Assembly: GCF_000001735.4 (NCBI RefSeq)
Contig: NC_003075.7
Span: 621,001 to 685,000 of the forward strand
Reading direction: 5' to 3'
Length of the DNA stretch: 64,000 nucleotides
Source: Arabidopsis thaliana
Taxonomy: Eukaryota > Streptophyta > Magnoliopsida > Brassicales > Brassicaceae
Under the pieces are notes generated by a model that worked only from the letters and a program-made list of their open reading frames with translations, was not told the origin of the DNA and did no database searches. A program made the translations under genes and the position numbers. Below, piece after piece: positions 21,755-31,200 of the stretch (position 1 is its first letter; the number at the start of each line of letters is the position of its first letter).

Positions 21755-23190
21755 ATGGCGAGAGAGAAGAAGACGTGTGTAGAGTGTGGGCACAAGGTTA
21801 AATCTTTGTTCATACAATACTCTCCTGGAAATTTTCGTCTCATGAAATGCGTAAGCTTTTACCAAAACTAATTAGGGTTCTTAATCTCTACTTGTAATCT
21901 CCCCAAAGTTTAAAGCTTTTTTTGATGTTCAATTTTTGGTAGGAGAATTGCGAAGAAGTAGCAGACGAATATGTCGAGTGTGAGCTATTGGTCTATATCT
22001 ATATGTCTCTCTATTTTCAAGTTTCAATTTTTATGCTTTTGTGTTCATCAAGTTTTGATTTTTTTGTGTGTTTTGATAATCATCAGATTATTTTCATCGA
22101 CTTGATTCTTCACAAAACAAAGGCTTATAGACACTTACTCTACAATGTTGTTAATCAAGAATCTGCAAATGTTCAGGTAAACATATTGTGAATCTTGGTT
22201 TTGTAAAGTTTGAATTCTAAATAGTAATCTACAATTATCTGATCTTTAGAGGGTTTAACAATTTGGCAGCATCTATTATGGAAATTGGTCTTGGCTTATC
22301 TTCTTCTAGATACTTGTATCCTTTAGATTTAATATACTCTATACAAGTTGTATTTTGGAGAGAGCCTTTAACAATATCAAAAGATAGAAGCTTGCTACTG
22401 AGAAGAACCAATGACGGATCAAATGTGTCTATGAGCTTTCTTTTTGAATCTCTAGAGGTTGGTTCTTTTCTCTTGAACGTTGTTTAAATTTGGGTTGATG
22501 AGAACTTAAAATTGTATGCATTTTACAGGTTCTGGTCAATGTACTATCTGCGAATTTCGCATTTGTTTTCTCATTTGCATTTGCTGCTAAGTTGATGCTG
22601 GTTATGCCAAGGTATATAGGCTTTTCTTTTATTATTCGCCAGAGTCTTATCTTTACGTGCCCTGAATAAGTTAGTATATGATTTGCAGAGGGAAAGAGAT
22701 TCTTTTAACGATCTTAATCTCGAGTTACGTCAAGATCTTTCTATTTGCTATGCCGGTATGTTTCGTAATCATTCCTCAGAATCTTTTCTATAATGGACAT
22801 AGCTTCTTCTTGCTTACATGCTAAGCTCCTAAACCGATGATGATACCGAAGTAGATATAGGTCTGTAAATGCTAAAATGTGATGTCTTTAATAAAACTCT
22901 GGTTACAGGTCTGGGAATTCCCAGTTTCTGTGATCTTCATCGTAGATATGCTCGTTTTAACCTCAAACGCAGTTGCTCTTAAAGGTCAGAATCTTTGAAT
23001 CTGCCTTAGGTTGTGCATAGATTTATCAATCTTATACCTGACATGCTGTTTCGTTTTTGTTTATTTACTCATGATTTTACTAGTGATGACTGAATCAGCA
23101 ACGAGCAGATGCTTAGCAGTGTGTTTCATTGCACACTCAATTAGATTCTTGGTGGATCAGATCTCTGGACACTTAGGATCTGTCATGTAA
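21755..23190 (+). CDS. ARV2: ARV1-family lipid homeostasis protein ARV2
   Basis: Nine exons (21755-21850, 21943-21990, 22087-22176, 22270-22315, 22384-22457, 22529-22611, 22689-22755, 22909-22984, 23084-23190) give 228 aa with consistent phases. The N-terminal ARV homology domain is a zinc ribbon, C-x2-C at C8/C11 and C-x2-C at C32/C35. Several hydrophobic helices follow (about residues 80-100, 120-150 and 155-215). ARV proteins reside in the endoplasmic reticulum membrane and affect sterol and sphingolipid distribution; plant versions complement yeast arv1. Introns are short. Exon 4 is only 46 bp and its donor is followed by an alternative in-frame stop, so retention would truncate the protein. 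A degraded copy of the 3' end lies at 25014-25230. Confidence 0.93.
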
Positions 23191-23723
23191 TCTTCTCTTG
23201 CAAGGAACTTGTGATCTCATAATATTTTTTTTAGGGTCGTTAAACTCTCTTGTCTAAATCACTTGTGATAATATGTTTAGAAAAATAAATGTAGTATCTT
23301 GATATAATTTTTGTTCAATCCAACTCCTTTTGGGTGATTCAGCAACTCTGTTACAATGAAAATGATATAACAAACCCCTAAAAATGCAGTAACTTTGGAC
23401 ACAAGTAATGATTTCCCCTAATTTGTACAAAGAAGAGGAAACTAGGAAAAGTGTTAGACAGCATAAATCATCAAGTGTGATAAATCAATGGAAGACAATA
23501 ATATGCATGATGCATTAATTGAATAATACAAAAGATCGATAGCAATAGAAAATGAGTAAAAACATTTTGTGCACTTAAAAGAGTCTTGAGTGCGTTTACG
23601 GTTTATAGTTCCAACGTTTTGATTTGACTTGGTAATAGCAAAATATGAACGTTGTGAAACGGTAACATTTTTTTGACCGTTTGAAACTTTGAATTAAGAG
23701 AGAAACTAAGATTATTTACACTC

Positions 23724-23730
23724 TATAAAT
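23724..23730 (+). promoter_or_regulatory. Putative TATA box of a small transcript
   Basis: TATAAAT in an AT-rich context lies 48 bp before the ATG of a 34-codon frame. It resembles a promoter for the unit at 23755-24540. Confidence 0.35.
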
Positions 23731-23771
23731 ACTACTACTCCTTTCTTCGGACAGACATCTGAATCTTACAA

Positions 23772-23876
23772 ATGTTAAAAACACTGTTTTTTTTAATTCT
23801 CTTATTAGTTCTGCTCTTTCACTTGAGTTCTCACTCAACATATCTATATATCTCAACATCCGAGAGAAGAACATAA
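23772..23876 (+). CDS. Possible small secreted peptide (34 aa)
   Basis: ATG at 23772 follows a TATAAAT box by 48 bp. The product starts MLKTLFFLILLLVLLFHLSS, a textbook signal-peptide core, and then has only about 14 residues rich in Ser/Thr/Tyr ending at TAA. A GT donor (AG|GTAAAA, 23893) follows the stop, and a matching acceptor (TTTTTTGCAG) ends at 24372. The frame may therefore sit in the first exon of a two-exon transcript. I do not recognise the family. The remaining mature part is very short, so this may also be chance. A second frame begins in exon 2 at 24376. Confidence 0.25.
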   Translation: MLKTLFFLILLLVLLFHLSSHSTYLYISTSERRT

Positions 23877-24375
23877 AAGCATCATCTTACAGGTAAAATA
23901 CTCTTGGTCTAATTCCTCTAGTTTCATAGTTTGTATACCGTTAAAAAGATTCTTGTTAGTCTCTGCTAATTACTCTGTTCGTCATCGTTCAAACATTTAT
24001 ATGGAGTTAAAACAAACATGATGCTCAGTTTTTAATCCATTTTATAGATCTTGCTGTCTTAAATCTAATGAACTGATTTGTCGCTATATATGTGTTAATA
24101 ACTTTAACAATAAGAATTGTGTTCTTAAACAGAGAGGTTTAGTTATATCTCGTCTTTAATCATAAATCATGTTGTCTTAATTAAGTTCAATGATGTGAGA
24201 ATAATTTAGTTAGAAATTATGTTATGTCTAAGAAAACATACACGGTTTTTTGGTCTATTGATTTTTGGATTTTTAAATAACGTAGTTATAATAATGCATG
24301 TACAAAAGTTGTTGACAAGGTGAAAAAAATTGTAATGACTAATGATGATTGATTTTGATTATTTTTTTGCAGAGG

Positions 24376-24501
24376 ATGCAAAAGTCTAGAGACTGTGTCT
24401 GGAGTTCTCCATCTTCTACTTGGCCAACCTTTGAAGTTAACCAGATTGTTTTGTCTAATTTTGTTTATTTTGATGAAAGATGGATGTATAGAAGTATATA
24501 G
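24376..24501 (+). CDS. Possible short ORF (41 aa) in second exon of the same transcript
   Basis: It opens 3 bp inside the putative second exon. The product begins MQKSRDCVWSSPSSTWPTF and has no signal peptide or known domain. Trp, Ser and aromatic residues are frequent. It is not in frame with the 34-aa frame upstream. No homologue was recognised. It may be the main product of a non-conserved transcript or meaningless. Confidence 0.2.
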   Translation: MQKSRDCVWSSPSSTWPTFEVNQIVLSNFVYFDERWMYRSI

Positions 24502-24544
24502 GATGTAGATTAAAATCGGTGATGTGTGTGTGTAGAGAGAAAGT

Positions 24545-24883
24545 AAACACACAAAAATGCAACGAAGTGTAGAGAGAGAGAGAGAGAGAAAGAAGTGTAG
24601 AGAGAGAGAGAGGAGTGGTAGAGTGCAACGAAGAACGTAAACACACAAAAATGACTAACAATATCTACACATGGAACACAAAATTAAACGCCAACTTAAT
24701 CGTGAAAGACTAAACGATCGCTAGGTGAAATACATAAAAGTCGACTAACGCTAACTTAACCGCCAAAGACAAATTGCTATACAAACACACAAAAATGAGT
24801 ATTGCCGTGGAACATCCACATAAGACGAAGCGAAGCAAAACAAAAATGACTAAACATATCGCTACACAAAACACACAAAAATG
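24545..24883. repeat. Four dispersed copies of a 15-bp motif plus GA tract
   Basis: AAACACACAAAAATG occurs exactly at about 24545, 24639, 24783 and 24869, and a shorter version (AACAAAAATGACTAAA) near 24838. A (GA)n tract lies at 24571-24613. The spacing is irregular, so this is not a simple tandem array. Confidence 0.7.
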
Positions 24884-25013
24884 ATTGGCGGCCTGACTCT
24901 GGCATTAGTCGGAAGGCGTTCCAAACTCGGTTCAGGCAGTGTGGTGGCCCACCTGGATCGGGAGAAGTTCCTAACGATGTGGAAACACACAAATTACTAG
25001 TATATATCTAAAT

Positions 25014-25230
25014 AGGTGGGCCAATGTCTTAGGATCTGTAATGTATCTACAGAGTACCACCAATACATGAACTTGTGATATTTTAATATGTTTTTATGAT
25101 CTTTAGATTTTTGTTTGTCTAATATGTTCTTAAAGATAAATGTAGGAGATGAGACACTTTTTAAAAATCCAACTACTTTTGGGTGATTCAGCAGCTCTTT
25201 TGCAGTGAAAATGAGATAACAAGCCACAAG
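25014..25230 (+). pseudogene. Duplicated, degraded ARV2 3' end
   Basis: GGTGGGCCAATGTCTTAGG and the following sequence parallel ARV2 exon 9 and its 3' flank (23151-23360). Shared blocks include CTTAGGATCTGT, GAACTTGTGAT and TTTTGGGTGATTCAGCA. The ARV2 stop region is destroyed, and no upstream exon is present. Small indels are spread throughout, so the duplication is old. Confidence 0.7.
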
Positions 25231-25389
25231 CAACTTATATTCCCAATTTGAAGAGAACAGACACAGTAAAGTCCTATAACCAAATCTGTAAGCTATATAT
25301 AAAGGTTGAGAACAGTTTAGTTTCATCTCTAGTTCATACACAACACACACACACATAAATTACATATTCATAAAAATTTTAGGATCAGA

Positions 25390-26720
25390 GAGAATGCTTA
25401 GTTAAGAATTGATGCTATTTAGCTAAACTGATATGATGTTGTTAATGAAAGCGAGCAAGATGATGAAGCCTATGATCATGTTAATGATATATATACGGTG
25501 GATTCTTGCGTTTTCTCTCCATTACTCCCTTTGTAATAATAAACAAGCCCTTCTTCTCTGTTTTGATCACCATTCCTTGTTTAACCTGAAAAGGAAACTA
25601 CATTCATTCATTATCTTTATAATCCAAAATATGTTTGAGATTATAAGATACAAGCCCCCACAAAATCAACTTAGGAGCAGCTCAAGACCTCTTGCTTTGG
25701 TGGTATGGTGCAGCACCGTGCGAGTTGAGATTCCCGGGTCTTTCTATTTGAACTACCAACATTATCACCTGGACTTGATGTTCCTTTGTAACTCTGTCAT
25801 ATTAGAATGAAAAACCTGAGAATACAGGTTAATACTCCATGGAAAGTACTGACAAAGAAAATGAGTGATGTGCTTTACCATTGCACATATTGATTTAGCA
25901 TCGCTATCTCACTATCACTGCTATAATTAACAATGATCCCTGACAAAGATTTCTTTGGCTTGTAATCATTGCGGTTCAAGCATTATGAATTCTTGATCAG
26001 AAAACACATCTTCAAAATCCCCTCCGTTAAAATCTGGCAATCCACTCCAGAAATCATCATCGTTGTAGTCGCTGAGCAAAGTGTTAGGATCAAATCACAT
26101 TCCGGGGTAAGAGATCGTCTTGTTCGTTTATTGGAACACTCAAATCATTCGTAGTCAACCCATATACACTTTCTTTACCTGGCTGCTCAACCTGAAAATG
26201 CAAAAGTGAGTGTGAGTAAAAAGAATCATGTACTTGAGATTAATGAAACATGTCAGAAACTAGACACACCCCAGGAGCTGTGTTAATAGCTCTGACAGAA
26301 TCGTGTGACGACCTGTACTTCTCTTGCATTTCTTGATCGGAAAGCAAATGTTGAGCTGTCCCTACGTAAAGAGTTTGTAGCTGCACATTAGGGTTGTTGT
26401 TGTTGTTGTGTATTCGCTAAAAGACATATTTCGATCCCCATACATGTTTTCTTGACCTAGCTGCTCAACCTGCAAATGTAAAGAAGCAAAGTAAAGAAAC
26501 CGCTCGATACTAATGAGTACTGAAACATTTCAGAAATTTGGACTCACCTCGGTTGGTATGCTAGTCACTTTGATAGTATTGGAATCAGAGACCAAAGATT
26601 GACTTGGATCACTTGAGTTATTAGTATTACCATTTGTAATGTCTGCCTTCTTACTACGCTTATCAACTATCTTGTAGAGAACATAGGAATCCTGAACAAT
26701 AGTTTTTTGAATGTAATGTT
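25390..26720 (-). pseudogene. NTM1-type NAC pseudogene, 3' part (exons 3-6 remnants)
   Basis: The minus strand aligns piecewise with NAC069. The anchor-coding end (about 25430-25520, matching 53080-53170), an acidic SSDS-rich stretch (25890-25980, matching 53630-53740), the exon 4 start (GAGCAG/GGTCAAG region near 26180) and exon 3 (26545-26695) all have counterparts. The exon 4 start is present twice (about 26150-26200 and 26440-26480), so part of the gene is internally duplicated. Multiple stops and frameshifts exclude function. The 5' half continues at 29366-29515 beyond a LINE insertion. Confidence 0.8.
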
Positions 26721-26769
26721 AAATTAAACTCAAAAGAAAAATAGCGTTTGTACATCGAGTGCGACTTTT

Positions 26770-28769
26770 GTCGAAAGAGTTTAAAAAGAGTTTTTATCTA
26801 TTTGCTAGTTAGTTCCCATTCTAGATTGAAACCAATATTGGAAGGCCTTGTCATACCGGCAGTCTCCACGTGCGTTGATGACTGAGATTCTATTCCTTAC
26901 ATGTTTATCGATCCGTTGAATCAGATGAGTACCCGAGTTAGGAGACTCCCCATGTCTTCGCCCATTCCTCTCACCCCAAATGGTGTGAACCGCTGTTTGG
27001 AGGAGGTAACGGGCTACAAAGCTCTCAATATTGTTTTGCCATTGTCCTGAGATTGCAACCAATAAAGACGACCAATTTGTGAAGAAGCGAGATTTGTAGA
27101 TGTTTTTTGCGAGATTTCTCCATATTTCTGCTGCAAATCTGCAAGAGAAAAATAAGTGATCTCTTGTTTCAGTGACATTGCTGTCACACAGAACACAAGA
27201 TGTCTGCATTCCCCTGTTCCAAAGAAGCATGCGATCTCCCGTGGTGAGCTTGCCGTGAACCTCTAGCCATGTACAGAACGAGTATTTAGGATTTGAATGG
27301 GTAAACCATATTCCTTTGTACCAAGAAACCTTGCTCGACCCTGAACGAAGCTGCTTCCATATATCTTTTGTGCAGAAATTGGCTCTATAGTGATCAGTTG
27401 ATCTTTTCCACAACACTCTGTCCTCAACATCCCAACGGTTCTGTCTCTGAAACAATAGAGCTTCTTCGATCCGATTAAGGCTCTCCAATCTGTGTCGTCT
27501 TCTCGCTCGTCCAGTCCAAGCCTCAGCCACTGTTGATTGCCTTCTCATACCAGAAAGAGGTGCGGTGTCCGTTTCTCACTTCCACTTTACAAAACTCCTT
27601 TGCGACATCTCTGTATTTAATAAGCTTTGACCACATCCAAGAGCCCCTATTAGTTGTGGCTTTAACGGACCAGAAGGTATCAGCTTTGAGTAGATATTTT
27701 TCTATCCATTGAACCCATAGAGAGTTTGCATGAGACACAAGTCTCCAGATTAGTTTTAGGCAGCAGACATCATTTATTTCTTTCAAGGGCCGAAGACCAA
27801 GTCCTCCTTCCTGCTTCGGTTTACAGACATCAACCCAACTGAGCTTAGCTTTATGCGGATTCAAATCAGGACCTGACCATAAAAATGCAGAACATAGTTT
27901 CTCAATCTCTTTGATACAACCTCGAGGAAGACGGAAAGCAGAGAGCCAGAAGTTGCAGGTACTCCACAATACTGAAGTTATTAAGCTCAAACGACCAGCA
28001 TAAGAGAGGTAGCGAGCGGTCCAGGATCCAATTTTCTTCTTTATTTGTTCTAGTAATGACCTGTAATCCGTTGATGTAAGTCTTTTGGTAACCAATGGTA
28101 GACCTAGGTATCTGACTGGTAGATGACCAACATCAAAATGGTATCTGTCCTTTATCTCCTGAGACAATGAACTTGGCACACCCGCTAAATAAACCGTAGA
28201 TTTTTCCATCTTATCTTTAGACCTGATTTTTTAGCAAAATTTTCAAAAATTTCCACAATACCATCAATGGACCGCATCTTACCATCGGAGAAGATCATGA
28301 GATCATCCGCGAAGCTAAGATGAGTTAATCCCATATCCTTACATCTCGGATGATAGCCGTATTTCTTAGCTCCCGCAGCTTTGTCCAGCATCTTAGCAAG
28401 AACGTCCATGCTTATAACAAAGAGATATGGCGATAAAGAACAACCCTGTCTTAATCCACATTTACTTTGAAAATACCCTGCTAGCTCACCATTTACTTGA
28501 ACAGAGAAAGACGCTGTGGTAACACACAACATAATCCAGTGAACAAACTCAGACGGGATATCCATAGCCAAAAGGACGTTTCTGAGAAAAGACCATTGAA
28601 CCGAGTCGAAAGCTTTAGAAATATCAATTTTTATAGCATATCGACTTGAGATTGACTCCTTGTGGTAATCTTTCACTAGCTCTGTTGCCAATAACAAATT
28701 CTCTATCAATAGACGGTCTTTTACAAATTCTCTATCAAAAGTCAATATTTTTCTATAACTGTTTTGCAT
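26770..28769 (-). mobile_element. 5'-truncated LINE ORF2 fragment
   Basis: Minus-strand frames 28185-28769, 27523-28209 and 26805-27548 together encode part of a non-LTR reverse transcriptase. The first includes KIDISKAFDSVQW, GLRQGCSLSPYLF and the active-site FADD. A thumb/connection region (VRYLGLPLV, SWVDVCKPKQEGGLG) follows, then a zf-RVT domain ending in WGERNGRRHG. Frames overlap by short shifts, so at least two indels are present. The endonuclease and the first reverse-transcriptase motifs are missing. It sits where intron 2 of the NAC pseudogene should be. Confidence 0.9.
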
Positions 28770-29365
28770 CTAACACCGAAAAATCTCATAATGAACAAGA
28801 AATAATGATAGGTATCGCATATCGTTAAGATAGAGAAGAGAATGTTGGTATATAAGTGTTCATGGGTTCCTCTCCTCATAACCTACGTTTCGGAAAGACA
28901 CAAGGATGGGCGGGGGCGGAGCTAAATGGAGGGCAAGGTGGTCAAAGGACCCCATAACTTTTATAATTCAAGCTTATTTAGTTAGAAATTTGAATTATTT
29001 GGCTTAAATATGTAATATGACCCTATGTTCCTAGTTCATATTTTTCATTTGCACCCCCTAATCAATTTTTTTGACTAATCTTTTCTTGTTATAATACATA
29101 CTATTTAACTTTTGATCATATTTTATATAGGTTTTCAACTTTTCTTCTTTACTTAGGTATAATTTTTTCTTCTTCTCTTTCTCTATTTATAAAATTTAAT
29201 TCATAAAATTACTTTAAATTTTATTTTAGTTTAACAAATAATATTATTATATATTTAATAAAATATGACCCCATTAAGGTATAATTCTTTGTACGCCGGA
29301 TGGGCCCTTGTAACTAGACCATAACTCTATCGGATAAACTTATGTAAGAAAAGAATGAAAGTACC
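28770..29365. other. Unassigned repetitive sequence
   Basis: No gene. A stretch from about 28908 (GGGGGCGGAGCTAAATGG) to about 29300 (GACCCC then TACGCCGG) resembles a dispersed repeat, with GGACCCC/GACCCC near both ends. I could not identify matching terminal repeats or a target duplication. Confidence 0.3.
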
Positions 29366-29515
29366 AGTACCAGATTAAGATGAGGCAAGGAAGTGATCTT
29401 ATACTCGTGCATAACCCAACGACTACTCTCACCCTTGGCTTTAGGAGCATCAAGGTCATCGAACCAGAAGACCCTGACTTCTCCAATCTTGTTTCTACTC
29501 TGATCTGATTACCGT
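29366..29515 (-). pseudogene. NTM1-type NAC pseudogene, NAC-domain fragment (exon 2)
   Basis: The reverse complement encodes RWVMHEYKITSLPH, preceded by a VFWFDD-like strand. This corresponds to the end of exon 2 of NAC067-069 ([13 protein letters not shown]). It is collinear with the 3' part at 25390-26720, so both are pieces of one gene separated by the LINE and other DNA. No exon 1 was found further right. Confidence 0.7.
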
Positions 29516-29764
29516 TTTAACGCCACTGTTTTTCCATTTCCAAGTTTTGATACTTCTCTTCCTGGCTTATGTTTTAATTTCTTACGCTTTCTCACATATA
29601 AAAATGGTAGTTTTCTCAGAAAATTAATTAAAAGTTGTATCTATCACTGGCTTAGTGGGTCATTAAATTACGGCACATGAACCTGATACAACATTAGTGT
29701 AACAGAGTTGAAATATGTGGTATGAGTTAAATGATAATTCACAAAAACAATTGTTATGATAATA
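29516..29764. other. AT-rich spacer
   Basis: Nothing was recognised between the NAC fragment and the Helitron end. Confidence 0.4.
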
Positions 29765-29913
29765 CTAGAATGTCAACCCGTACGTAGTACGGGTAAAAGA
29801 AAACTATTGTATATGGTAGGTGACTAATTTTTTGATTGGTTAAAAATACGTTGATAATAGTTTAAAGAGAACGTAAAATATAACATAATTAAAATATTTA
29901 TCGACCAATCTCG

Positions 29914-29914
<1 letters not shown>

Positions 29915-29949
<35 letters not shown>
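29915..29949. repeat. (TA)n microsatellite
   Basis: This is an uninterrupted TA dinucleotide run of about 17 repeats within the Helitron. Confidence 0.9.
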
Positions 29950-29952
<3 letters not shown>

Positions 29953-30091
29953 CCTTATTTTAGAAGACATTAATTTAGTGTTTTTTTTAATTTTAAGAAA
30001 ACTATTCATAAAAAATCATCTGAAACTTAGAATAGTGAAGAAACAAAATCTAGGAAAAGGGAAGAACAAAAAGAAAACTAAAAAAGAAAAA

Positions 30092-30308
30092 AACTAAAAT
30101 TGTTTCATAAACTTCATATCATAATAATAATTTCAGTCCAGACTTCAATCCTTGCTTTTTTCTTTAGACTATTAAGTGGTAAAAGGAAAATTAAAAACCT
30201 AAAATTGTTTCATAAACTTTTTCTTTTGTTTCATAAACTTCATATCATAATAAAAGTTTCAGTTTAGACTTCAATCTTTGTTTTTTTTCTTTAGACTAGT
30301 AAGTGGTT
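30092..30308. repeat. Imperfect tandem duplication inside the Helitron
   Basis: CCTAAAATTGTTTCATAAAC through CTTTAGACTATTAAGTGG is repeated with small differences immediately downstream. The second copy carries an extra TTTTTCTTTTGTTTCATAAAC-like insert. Confidence 0.75.
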
Positions 30309-30659
30309 CGTCATGATCTTCGTTTTCTCCGTGTTTGCCTTCACTACTCTTATTGCACATCTTGACATCCTAAAATGGTTAAACATAGAAAGACATCTAA
30401 AATTCATGTGTTATGTTAAAATAGTACAATGGGACGACCTAAGCATAGCACGAAACTTTGATAAGATCCTTGAAAATCCTTTTCTTTAACTTTTATCTCG
30501 AACAAATAAATCTCTCCTATAATTGAATGTAACTTTTGGGAATGCCTTCTTCCCCCAAATTTATTTTGATCAACATTCATTTAATTGTTCATTGGAATTT
30601 ATGTCCACCTAAATAATATGTACATAAAATTATATAATACTTATATCTTATATCTTCAG

Positions 30660-30980
30660 CAGTTGTTCCAATGATTGTGAGCCATCTTGATCAAATATAA
30701 CCAAAGTGGCAGAATCATCTCCATCATCTACAATTACTTCAATTTTGAAATTGAACAAAATATAATGGTTTAAACTTAATAATACTTACTATATTTAGGC
30801 AGTATATATTAAAAGATAACCAATAGTACTTTAGAACTCCTACAGATTTTGATGATTTACCACATTTTTGGCATTTGAGAGATGGTCCTGTATTTCTTAA
30901 TTTTGTTGAGCAAGTTGAAAATGATATATAATTCCAACCATTACGTGACACATTATCAGTAATAGTTGTTTTACACACAA
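30660..30980 (-). pseudogene. RPA1-like (replication protein A) gene fragment in Helitron
   Basis: Two pieces are visible on the minus strand. Around 30739-30978 the frame reads GWNYISFSTCSTKLR and then LKCQKCGK, resembling the zinc-ribbon OB fold of RPA70, with one expected Cys replaced. Around 30660-30735 it reads VDDGDDSATLVIFDQDG, the next OB-fold strand. An intron-like gap separates them. Plant Helitrons commonly carry RPA-like genes, so this supports the mobile-element call. Confidence 0.6.
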
Positions 30981-31200
30981 AAGTCTTTTCCTACAATTTA
31001 AAAATGTGAAAATATATTAGAAATATTTTAACATTATATAGATTTAATACTAAAATTCATAAGTTGGAAAATAATTATTTGCATGAAGTTCTATTACCTC
31101 AAGGATGTCAGATGCAATAAACTCCCAAATATCATTAACTGAATGTAGCAGTTCTCAAAGTACTATTATATGGTTTTATATACAAATCAATATCATGCTT

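Larger units (their letters stand above)
29765..31200 (-). mobile_element. Non-autonomous Helitron with RPA1-like fragment
   Basis: Reading the minus strand, the element ends in an 8-bp stem hairpin (ACCCGTAC-TAC-GTACGGGT, 29776-29794) followed by TTGACATT and CTAG at 29765-29768. The flanking T fits Helitron insertion between A and T. Further inside are a (TA)n tract (29915-29949), a tandem duplication (30092-30308) and a remnant of a replication protein A large-subunit gene (30660-30980). The right (5') boundary is not resolved; 31200 is an estimate. Confidence 0.65.
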
